A DNA stretch of 6,523 bases, from the NCBI GenBank assembly GCA_002432565.1, contig DJFP01000232.1:1-6523 (forward strand), read 5' to 3'. Each line of letters starts with the position of its first letter. Within the stretch, counting starts at the first letter, position 1. Shown here in pieces: positions 1-5,419 of this stretch. The position numbers and the translations under genes are program-made. The DNA comes from Flavobacteriales bacterium UBA5869 (lineage in GTDB: Bacteria; Bacteroidota; Bacteroidia; Flavobacteriales_D; Crocinitomicaceae). A model generated the notes under the pieces. That model searched no databases. It was not told the origin of the DNA and saw only the letters and a program-made list of their open reading frames with translations.

Positions 1-1086
1 GCCACAAAAGTGATGGAAACACTGAAATCCATCAAAGGTACAGCGGAGGTAAAAGTTTCGGTGGAAACCGGTAACCCGGAGGTAACGGTTAATATTGACC
101 GCGATAAAATGGCAGAGCTGGGATTAAATATGAACACAGTTGGTTCCACACTTCAGATGTCTTTCAACGGCGACGATAATTCCAAGTATTCGGAAAATGG
201 AAAAGATTACGATATCCTGGTAAATTACGATGACTTCGACCGTAAGAACACCGAAGATGTGAAGAATGTTTTCTTCATCAACGACAAAGGAGAAGAAATC
301 AAACTAAGCCAGTTCGCAAAAATCGGTAAATCAAGCGGACCTTCAAAACTGGAACGCATGAGCCGTATTCCTTCGATTACTGTTACTTCACAGGTATTGG
401 GGACTTCCAGTCAGCAGGTAACGGACGAATTTGCAAAACGTATGGAAAAAGATCCGCTTCCGAAAAATACGGTTTACAGCTTTGAAGGAGATGCGAAAAA
501 CATGGCTGAGGCATTCGGGAACTTATTATTAGCGATCCTTGCTTCCATCATCTTCGTATACCTGATCATGGTGGCATTGTATGATTCGTATGTTTATCCG
601 TTCGTTGTCTTGTTCTCCATTCCGCTGGCGATCATCGGAGCACTGCTTGCACTGGCATTGTCATCCGAGCCAATCAGTATCTTCTCCATGCTTGGTATGA
701 TCATGCTGATCGGGTTGGTAGCGAAGAATGCGATTTTGATCGTGGACTTTGCCAACCAGAAGAAAGCGGATGGTCACAACACGGTCGAAGCATTGATCAT
801 TGCCGGGCAGGCACGTTTACGTCCGATCTTAATGACAACACTCGCAATGGTATTCGGTATGATGCCGATTGCACTGGCACACGGACCGGGCGCTGAATGG
901 AAAGCAGGTTTGGCGTGGGTATTGATCGGTGGTTTGATCAGTTCCATGCTCCTTACGCTGATCGTTGTACCATGTGTGTATTTAATCTTCGATATTTTCA
1001 AACGCGAAATTTCAAACAAGAAGGCGAAAGCCCAATTGAAAGAAGTTGATGTGGTCGCACTAGGGCACGAGTACGATCATAATTGA
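1..1086 (+). CDS. RND multidrug efflux transporter, inner-membrane pump subunit (AcrB/HAE1 type), C-terminal part
   Basis: The reading frame is open from the first base and gives 361 residues, so the true start lies outside the window. Family members are about 1,030-1,070 residues, so this is the last third. The first ~160 residues are periplasmic (docking and porter subdomains; for example VTVNIDRDKMAELGL near residues 30-44). Five hydrophobic segments follow, matching TM8-TM12 of AcrB, with the family-typical stretches GLVAKNAILIVDFANQKK, ARLRPILMTTLAMVFGMMP and GLISSMLLTLIVVP. The protein would be the proton-driven trimeric inner-membrane pump of a tripartite efflux system, normally partnered with a membrane-fusion protein and an outer-membrane channel, presumably encoded to the left. 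The GTG/ATG at bases 10-15 are internal codons. The gene ends in a charged cytoplasmic tail and is followed 19 bases later by a terminator, so it is the last gene of its transcript. The substrate cannot be read from the sequence. Confidence 0.95.
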   Translation, partial: ATKVMETLKSIKGTAEVKVSVETGNPEVTVNIDRDKMAELGLNMNTVGSTLQMSFNGDDNSKYSENGKDYDILVNYDDFDRKNTEDVKNVFFINDKGEEIKLSQFAKIGKSSGPSKLERMSRIPSITVTSQVLGTSSQQVTDEFAKRMEKDPLPKNTVYSFEGDAKNMAEAFGNLLLAILASIIFVYLIMVALYDSYVYPFVVLFSIPLAIIGALLALALSSEPISIFSMLGMIMLIGLVAKNAILIVDFANQKKADGHNTVEALIIAGQARLRPILMTTLAMVFGMMPIALAHGPGAEWKAGLAWVLIGGLISSMLLTLIVVPCVYLIFDIFKREISNKKAKAQLKEVDVVALGHEYDHN

Positions 1087-1105
1087 CACCAATAACCAAG
1101 AGAAA

Positions 1106-1136
1106 CGCCCTGACAGTTATTGTCAGGGTGTTTTTT
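1106..1136 (+). terminator. Rho-independent terminator of the RND pump operon
   Basis: The stem CGCCCTGACA (1106-1115) pairs with TGTCAGGGTG (1121-1130) over 10 bp with one G-T pair. The 5-base loop is GTTAT, and six T follow at 1131-1136. It lies 19 bases after the RND stop codon. On the opposite strand the T tract is poor, so it works mainly on + strand transcripts. Confidence 0.92.
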
Positions 1137-1137
1137 G

Positions 1138-1182
1138 TTTACCACAAATACACACAAATAAAAGGCTGCCTACCGGACAGCC
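1138..1182 (+). repeat. Left arm of an inverted repeat flanking the GxxExxY remnant, with an internal hairpin
   Basis: This arm holds three blocks: TTTACCACAAAT (1138-1149), CAAATAAA (1155-1162) and GCCTACCGG (1168-1176). All three recur in the same order on the - strand of the right arm (1705-1661). The inner end is a hairpin: GGCTGCC (1164-1170) pairs with GACAGCC (1176-1182) with one mismatch and loop TACCG. Read on the - strand the hairpin is followed by TTTTATTT, so it could also be a weak terminator for the dead - strand gene. Confidence 0.65.
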
Positions 1183-1211
1183 CAAGTTACTCGAAAATGA
1201 ATTAAGGAAAC

Positions 1212-1595
1212 TTACCTTTCGGTTAGAATAAGTCTTTTGTATTGCAGCTTGGGTTGTTTGAAATTGACCAGTAATCCAACTTCCATACCTGAAACAATAA
1301 GATAATTGAGTGTTTGATCATAGTGAATATTGTTTATCTCAGACACAGCTTTTGCTTCAAGAATAATTGAATCAAACACTACGAAATCTGCAAAGAACTG
1401 ATGTGGTAAAACAATATCTTTATATTTAACCTGATATCACACTTCTCTTTCAAACGGAATATGATTTTGTTTTAATTCATATTCCAAAGCATCCTTATAA
1501 ACAATTTCTGAAAAACCAGAACCTAAATGGTTGTGAACTTCCATGCAGCAACCAATAAGCTGATAGCACTCTTCTTTTAATAAATAATCTTCCTT
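1212..1595 (-). pseudogene. GxxExxY family protein (PD-(D/E)xK nuclease-like), inactivated by in-frame stops
   Basis: I translated the reverse strand by hand. From 1595 down to the TAA at 1212-1214 a single frame gives 127 codons that match the GxxExxY family over its usual length of about 125 residues. Recognisable parts are ECYQLIGCCMEVHNHLGSG, then the name motif GFSEIVY (codons 27-33), FFADFVV and the ILEAKAV stretch (PD-(D/E)xK-like D...ExK), then GLLVNF and a KRLILT end. Codon 53 (1437-1439) is TGA where relatives usually have Arg, so a CGA-to-TGA change is likely. A second TAA (1596-1598) stands just before the conserved start, and the only upstream in-frame ATG (1620-1622) precedes that stop. 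Nothing else is frameshifted, so decay looks recent. The function of the intact family is not established; nuclease-like chemistry is inferred from the fold. The stretch is visibly more AT-rich than its neighbours. Confidence 0.85.
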
Positions 1596-1654
1596 TTACC
1601 TTAATTTAAGAAAAAAGATCATTTACTTTCAACCGATTATCAATTTTTTTCACC

Positions 1655-1681
1655 AAAAAAGAAGCGACCGGTAGGCGCTTC
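1655..1681 (-). terminator. Rho-independent terminator of the secreted propeller gene
   Basis: Read on the - strand, GAAGCG-CC (1681-1674) pairs with GG-CGCTTC (1669-1661) with one bulged T and loop TACC. TTTTTT follows (1660-1655). It starts about 28 bases after the stop codon of the 1710-3167 gene. It coincides with the hairpin of the right inverted-repeat arm. Confidence 0.82.
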
Positions 1682-1705
1682 ATTTATTTGCGAATTTGTG
1701 GTAAA
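1661..1705 (-). repeat. Right arm of the inverted repeat flanking the GxxExxY remnant
   Basis: Read on the - strand, it carries TTTACCACAAAT (1705-1694), CAAATAAA (1690-1683) and GCCTACCGG (1676-1668), the same three blocks as the left arm. The gaps are 3 and 6 bases, against 5 and 5 in the left arm. It begins only four bases after the stop codon of the neighbouring secreted-protein gene and includes the terminator hairpin of that gene. The other explanation is a genome-wide 3'-end repeat rather than a cassette end. Confidence 0.65.
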
Positions 1706-1709
1706 AACT

Positions 1710-3167
1710 TTACAAAACCACCTTCTGCTTATACACTTTGCCTTCTTTTGTTTCCAACACCACGAAATAAATTCCTTTCTGAACTTCAGGAATAGCAATC
1801 ATTGAAACTCCTTCTGCGATTTGCTGTTGATCCAATGATACCTGTTGTCCGGCGGTATTGATCAGTTGCATCGAAGCTGTTGTTTCCAATTCTGATTTCA
1901 CCTGAAGGATTGTCTTTCCCTCAGACTGGGTAGTAAAAATCCGGATGAGGTCCACTTCTTCGGATTCGTTTACGCCTAACGAAGCCGGATCAATCGCTCC
2001 CTGCAGGTACACCACATTATTCCCTATATTATTGCTGTATGTGATGTGGAATTTTCCATTTGAGAACTGGATATCCGGTCGGGTTTGCGCGCCGTTTGTT
2101 CCTTGCGTCAAGGTATCTATGTTTACTCCCAATCCTGCAGTTCCAGTAACGGAATAGGTGAAAAAGACATCCGTAAAAGACCCGTTCATTCCCTGCCAGA
2201 CAACAGCCAGCGTATCCCCTTTCCCGGCAATTACCGGATAATTCTGAACCCCGGTTCCCATCGGGAATAATGGACGGTGAACCCCGATTTGCTGGGTGGT
2301 CAGGCTGGCAGAACTGATGTAAACATCTCCGGCACTCATCCAGGTTGTAACAACGGAATCTCCCATAATTACACCGGAAGGTCCGCTTGACGGACAAGAA
2401 TTAACAGACCAGTTGGTTTCATCCACTTCGGACGCCGCTGTAAAGCTCGCGCTTCCGTCAGTTGAATAACAACCCCACATTTCGCGGATATTGTTATCAT
2501 CGTTTCGGAAAAGAAATACCTGTCGGTCTCCGGAAGCTGCCACTGAAGCAGGACAACAATCGCATACAAAACCGGCAACAGATGCTGTAGGGCTGATTGC
2601 CGCCAGATAAGATGCTCCGCCGTCTACAGAACGTGCGATTGAATATTCCGGATCTGTCATGGAAGCATTGAACTGCATAAAATTAACCACCGGATTTCCG
2701 TTCAAACCAACAGCAACCGAAGGAAAACGCGGAACATCCGTACCGATCTGGTCTACCCGGACTGTGTCCTGGAAAGTCACTCCGCCATCCAGGGAACGAA
2801 CTGTATAAACATGCGGATCCATTGCTGCATTGGGATCTGTGCTAAAAACAACAAAGACACTATCTCCCGAAGAAGTAATTTCGGCTCCTGTCCAGGAAGC
2901 AAGATAAGGAACTGTTCCCAACGGATTAATCGCCAAAGGAGTAGTAAATCCAACTCCATCCCAGCGTGAGGAATAGATTCTATCTGTCCCGCCATTTCCC
3001 CATATTACCAATGGATTATCTCCTGCGGTCAATGTAATTCGCGGATAAATATTGCTGTAAGTTGTTCCTAAAGCAACGTTAACGGGTGCATTCCAGGTTG
3101 CGCTTTGTGCCGTAGACAGGAAATTGAAAGCGTAAACTGCGATGATTCCAAGTACTAATTTCTTCAT
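1710..3167 (-). CDS. Secreted sialidase-like (Asp-box) beta-propeller protein with CxCC motif and T9SS sorting domain
   Basis: The protein has 485 residues. Residues 1-23 are a Sec signal peptide (MKK, hydrophobic core, AQSA). Residues ~25-395 are repeated beta-blade sequence with Asp boxes SLDGGVTF (125-132), SVDGGASY (180-187) and a weaker STDGSASF (235-242), as in sialidase/BNR-type propellers. A CDCCP motif (202-206), NNIREMW (225-231) and NSCPSSGP (256-263) are arranged as in a group usually annotated exo-alpha-sialidase. Residues ~405-485 form a type A T9SS C-terminal domain (LINTAGQ, KGIYFVVLE, GKVYKQKVVL), so the protein should be exported by the Por system and surface-attached or released. 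I do not see the arginine triad of true sialidases, so sialidase activity is unsupported; binding or another hydrolytic role is possible. The ATG is preceded by AAGGAAAACT and followed directly by the signal peptide, which supports this start. It is monocistronic, with its own promoter and terminator. Confidence 0.88.
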   Translation of the reverse strand: MKKLVLGIIAVYAFNFLSTAQSATWNAPVNVALGTTYSNIYPRITLTAGDNPLVIWGNGGTDRIYSSRWDGVGFTTPLAINPLGTVPYLASWTGAEITSSGDSVFVVFSTDPNAAMDPHVYTVRSLDGGVTFQDTVRVDQIGTDVPRFPSVAVGLNGNPVVNFMQFNASMTDPEYSIARSVDGGASYLAAISPTASVAGFVCDCCPASVAASGDRQVFLFRNDDNNIREMWGCYSTDGSASFTAASEVDETNWSVNSCPSSGPSGVIMGDSVVTTWMSAGDVYISSASLTTQQIGVHRPLFPMGTGVQNYPVIAGKGDTLAVVWQGMNGSFTDVFFTYSVTGTAGLGVNIDTLTQGTNGAQTRPDIQFSNGKFHITYSNNIGNNVVYLQGAIDPASLGVNESEEVDLIRIFTTQSEGKTILQVKSELETTASMQLINTAGQQVSLDQQQIAEGVSMIAIPEVQKGIYFVVLETKEGKVYKQKVVL

Positions 3168-3195
3168 AGTTTTCCTTTTGAATAATGATTAAATG

Positions 3196-3277
3196 CCAAC
3201 TGAATTTCGGTCTGTTTCCCAAACATACGGAATTCAATGGATTTTCTAAAGAACGTAAGAAATTGGAATTCAGTTGG
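3196..3277. repeat. 11-bp inverted repeat bracketing the propeller gene promoter
   Basis: CCAACTGAATT (3196-3206) and AATTCAGTTGG (3267-3277) are perfect reverse complements separated by 60 bases. The TATGTTTG element lies between them. The arms could be operator half-sites or a remnant of a small insertion. The spacing is long for a single dimeric regulator. Confidence 0.5.
3220..3227 (-). promoter_or_regulatory. Bacteroidota-type -7 promoter element for the secreted propeller gene
   Basis: The - strand reads TATGTTTG, a full match to the Bacteroidota -7 consensus TAnnTTTG, 52 bases before the start codon. The -33 region has only TTTAG at a plausible distance and no clean TTG. The element sits between the arms of an 11-bp inverted repeat (3196-3206 and 3267-3277). 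Confidence 0.6.
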
Positions 3278-3328
3278 GATGTTCTTGAACAGGTTCGTGA
3301 AATCGAATCATTACTAATAATCAAACCA

Positions 3329-3356
3329 AAAGCATTTCCCGATTGAGAAATGCTTT
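3329..3356 (-). terminator. Hairpin terminator of the AraC-membrane protein-SDR cluster
   Basis: AAAGCATTTC (3329-3338) and GAAATGCTTT (3347-3356) form a perfect 10-bp stem with an 8-base loop, 24 bases after the SDR-like stop codon. On the - strand the stem is followed by TGGTTTGATT, an interrupted T tract, so termination is likely but not maximal. On the + strand GCCCCGTTTTT follows, so it may act in both directions. Confidence 0.65.
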
Positions 3357-3379
3357 GCCCCGTTTTTCGATTTACACGG

Positions 3380-3976
3380 TCAATAAGGAACAATAATCTT
3401 CCCTGTATTTGCTCCGAAAACACTTTTGCGGAAACCATATTCCAGTTGTTTCATTGTTACCGGAATATCTCCGGGAAAATAAGGAAAGTATTGAGGCGAA
3501 TCTTCAATAACTGTCGGACTAACTGCGTTAATACGGATCCCATTTCCCAATTCGATAGCAGCTGCTCTTACAAATCCCTCCACTGCCCCGTTTGCAGCTG
3601 ATGCATTGGCGAAATTCAATTGTGGATCATGGGATAAAGCTCCTGTTATCAGCGTAAACGAACCTTTCGGATTGATGTAATGCTGACCTATCAGAACCAA
3701 GTTTATCTGCCCCATCATCTTTCCTTCCACGCCTTTCCGAAAGGTTTCATTAGTAAGCGTGTTCCATGGTCCCACATGTGTTGGTCCGGCCGTAGAGATT
3801 AGTGCATCAAAGGAACCAACCTCGCGGAACATATTTTCTATCGATTCGGTTGAGGTAATGTCGACTAAAATGTCCCCGCTCTTAGATCCTGCTTTAACAA
3901 TTTCGTGTTCTTTTTCCAATGCTTTGCTTAAATATTGGCCCATGGTACCGGAGGCACCCACTATAATTATTTTCAT
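3380..3976 (-). CDS. Atypical short-chain dehydrogenase/reductase-fold protein (PRK07578-like)
   Basis: I start the gene at the ATG at 3974-3976 (MKIIIVGASG..., 198 residues), because relatives begin at this point. A TTG two codons upstream is in frame but not needed. The N-terminal Rossmann motif GASGTMG and the STAG segment (about residues 61-64) indicate NAD(P) binding. SPTVIEDS corresponds to the usual NxVsPG-type region, and GQINLVLIGQHYI and VEGFVRAAAIEL are typical of the ~200-residue SDR group. The classical YxxxK is absent: where Tyr and Lys are expected the sequence has Ala and Asn (SAANGAVEGF), and the catalytic Ser position is TG. From memory, the PRK07578 group shares this loss, so the protein may use different chemistry or only bind a nucleotide. 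It lies 29 bases downstream of a small membrane-protein gene on the same strand, probably the same transcript under the upstream AraC regulator. The substrate is unknown. Confidence 0.85.
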   Translation of the reverse strand: MKIIIVGASGTMGQYLSKALEKEHEIVKAGSKSGDILVDITSTESIENMFREVGSFDALISTAGPTHVGPWNTLTNETFRKGVEGKMMGQINLVLIGQHYINPKGSFTLITGALSHDPQLNFANASAANGAVEGFVRAAAIELGNGIRINAVSPTVIEDSPQYFPYFPGDIPVTMKQLEYGFRKSVFGANTGKIIVPY

Positions 3977-4005
3977 TTTCAATTGTGTTTTCGTTTATAC
4001 TATGA

Positions 4006-4239
4006 TTAATCGTTCTTTTTCGAAGAAATGGTCTTTAGCAATAGATCAACCAGAGGCACACCTGCAAAAACGACCCATGGAACGAGTATGGCTGTTAGAA
4101 GAAATGTACGCTGGTACAATGGAAGAACAGCTAATTCTTTCCCAAAAAAGAACTGAAATAAGGTAATTGACGGATAGATAACCATCCAGATTTTAAATGC
4201 CATAAACAGGCGTGCTTTTGTCTTCATATTGCGATTCAT
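4006..4239 (-). CDS. Small two-helix membrane protein of unknown function
   Basis: The protein has 77 residues: a basic N-terminus (MNRNMKTKAR), a first hydrophobic helix around residues 12-32 (ending near ITLFQFFFG), a short loop (KELAVLPLYQRT) and a second helix around 45-67 (LLTAILVPWVVFAGVPLV), then a charged tail. The positive N-terminus suggests both ends are cytoplasmic. The LPLYQRT-to-PWVVFAGVPLV stretch looks conserved among short Bacteroidota membrane proteins, but I cannot name a family with confidence. A second in-frame ATG at 4225-4227 could be the real start: the predicted transcription start, judged from TACTTTTG at 4251-4258, lies only a few bases before the first ATG. The gene sits between the AraC regulator and the SDR-like gene and is probably cotranscribed with the latter. 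Confidence 0.75.
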   Translation of the reverse strand: MNRNMKTKARLFMAFKIWMVIYPSITLFQFFFGKELAVLPLYQRTFLLTAILVPWVVFAGVPLVDLLLKTISSKKND

Positions 4240-4250
4240 TTTAATCGAGA

Positions 4251-4258
4251 CAAAAGTA
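4251..4258 (-). promoter_or_regulatory. -7 promoter element upstream of the membrane protein-SDR pair
   Basis: The - strand reads TACTTTTG, a full TAnnTTTG match, 11 bases before the first ATG of the 77-residue gene. The nearest upstream TTG lies about 26 bases away, longer than the usual -33/-7 spacing, so the promoter may need an activator. A CTACGTAG palindrome (4276-4283) lies in the -33 region and is a candidate regulator site. Confidence 0.5.
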
Positions 4259-4307
4259 CCCCGCAGACGTTCCTTCTACGTAGGACAATTATTGAGTAGA
4301 GCAGGAT

Positions 4308-5165
4308 TTAACGGAAGTTATTCCGAAATGCTTCCGGTGAAAAGCCCGTGCTTTTTTTGAAAAAGCGGATAAAATAAGAAACATCATCAAAACCCAGTGA
4401 ATAGGCAATATCTTTTACCTGGTTGGAAGTTCCTAAAAGCGTTCTTTTTGATTCAAGTACCAATTGTTCGTGAATTAATTCCGAGACTGTTTTTCCAACG
4501 ACACTTTTAGTGATTTTATTCAGTTGATAAACCGAGAGTTTGAGCATTTCTGAATACTCGACGACTGATTTATGATCGGAAGCATGTCTTTCAAGCAATT
4601 CAAAGAATTCCTCAAAGCGTTCCTGCTCATAGGACAATTCCAGGCTTGTTTTTTGTCCGGGGTTCTTACTCTGACGAACCGCTTCAATACAAAAGATATC
4701 CAGGTTTGCGCGAATTACCTCCAAAAAGCCTTCTTCCTTGTTGGTATTCTCCAGGTAAATCTGTTCCAAAACAGCGTACAATTTTTCGAAACGGGAAGCT
4801 TCCGGAGAACAGTAGTCCTTATTGGTCGCTCTTCTGAATCTTTGCCTGGCCGAAGTACTTTCCGGTACGTAAAATCCGGCATCGAACTGCATTAAAAACC
4901 CGGTACAATCTCTTTCCAAACTCAGTTGGTGTATCTGTCCCGGACGAAGTATAAATAAGGAATGGTCTTTTATCCGATGATTTATAAAATCGATCATATG
5001 ATCTCCCGAACCGGTTTTTATCAGCAGTATAAAAAAATAATCGTGGCGATGAAGCTCATCCTGCAAGGGCTTACCATTCAAAACCACTTCCAGGAGCCTG
5101 ATGCTGAATCTGCTGGCAGTGTTTTTAATTCGATCTGAAATTTGTCTTATCGGGATGCTTTTCAT
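4308..5165 (-). CDS. AraC-family transcriptional regulator
   Basis: The protein has 285 residues. Residues ~32-100 form a cupin-type sensor domain (LHRHDYFFILL at 38-48, FILRPGQIHQL at 71-81, FLMQFDAGFY at 90-99), the arrangement of AraC_binding regulators that sense a small ligand. Residues ~200-285 are the two-helix-turn-helix DNA-binding domain: the first HTH around VVEYSEMLKLSVYQLNKITK, and the second around VKDIAYSLGFDDVSYFIRFF, ending with the signature KKSTGFSPEAFRNNF. The start ATG lies just after a TATCTTTG promoter element and fits the usual family length. The gene is followed on the same strand by the membrane protein and SDR-like genes and is divergent from the GH130 gene, so either unit could be its target. 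The ligand cannot be told from the sequence. No clear terminator follows it, so readthrough into the downstream pair is possible. Confidence 0.93.
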   Translation of the reverse strand: MKSIPIRQISDRIKNTASRFSIRLLEVVLNGKPLQDELHRHDYFFILLIKTGSGDHMIDFINHRIKDHSLFILRPGQIHQLSLERDCTGFLMQFDAGFYVPESTSARQRFRRATNKDYCSPEASRFEKLYAVLEQIYLENTNKEEGFLEVIRANLDIFCIEAVRQSKNPGQKTSLELSYEQERFEEFFELLERHASDHKSVVEYSEMLKLSVYQLNKITKSVVGKTVSELIHEQLVLESKRTLLGTSNQVKDIAYSLGFDDVSYFIRFFKKSTGFSPEAFRNNFR

Positions 5166-5182
5166 GGCTCAGCTCTGAATTC

Positions 5183-5190
5183 CAAAGATA
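5183..5190 (-). promoter_or_regulatory. -7 promoter element of the AraC regulator gene
   Basis: The - strand reads TATCTTTG, a full TAnnTTTG match, 17 bases before the AraC start codon. It implies a very short 5' leader. No good -33 TTG was seen at the standard distance; only a T-rich stretch occurs there. Confidence 0.55.
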
Positions 5191-5256
5191 TAAAACGCAC
5201 GGAAAAAGAGTCTTATTCTTTCAACGAATGGTGAGCATCTGTTTTCTTCCTTACCA

Positions 5257-5283
5257 GAAGACAGGAAATCAGTCTTCCTGTTT
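5257..5283. other. Overlapping alternative hairpins in the divergent AraC/GH130 intergenic region
   Basis: Two mutually exclusive stems share bases: GAAGAC (5257-5262) with GTCTTC (5272-5277), and ACAGGAA (5261-5267) with TTCCTGT (5275-5281), the second extendable by a G-T and an A-T pair. The 254-base divergent spacer also holds the 5337-5358 inverted repeat. I saw no clear TAnnTTTG element for the + strand gene. Confidence 0.4.
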
Positions 5284-5336
5284 CGCATCCCGTACTTGCC
5301 AATATTTGTGAAATGTGGTGATTATGTAACTCCTGC

Positions 5337-5358
5337 CAGATTTTTTATAACAAATCTG
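5337..5358. repeat. 7-bp inverted repeat upstream of the GH130 gene
   Basis: CAGATTT (5337-5343) and AAATCTG (5352-5358) are perfect reverse complements with an 8-base AT-rich spacer, 61 bases before the GH130 start. It could be an operator for a dimeric regulator or a leader hairpin. Confidence 0.4.
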
Positions 5359-5419
5359 CTCCATTCAGCATTGATCTTTACAATCTCCTGTTTTAATTAC
5401 AGTTACAAGAGCCACAGCT

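Noticed and set aside
774..1019. 81-residue - strand open frame
   Set aside because: It is antisense to the strongly conserved transmembrane region of the RND pump and has no independent support.
1168..1676. GTAG/hairpin units read as REP elements of a RAYT (Y1 transposase) system
   Set aside because: In REP elements the GTAG stands at the foot of the hairpin. Here it lies in or next to the loop, and no RAYT gene is in the window.
2029..2397. 122-residue - strand open frame inside the propeller gene
   Set aside because: It is an out-of-frame shadow of the 485-residue T9SS protein, with low-complexity Cys/Arg-rich content and no start signal.
3759..4166. 135-residue + strand open frame across the SDR and membrane-protein genes
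   Set aside because: It is antisense to two better-supported genes, has no recognisable domain or ribosome site, and spans their intergenic gap by chance.
4992..5003. 12-bp perfect palindrome GATCATATGATC
   Set aside because: It lies inside the AraC coding region, encodes ordinary residues (DHMID), and has no partner site in the nearby promoters.
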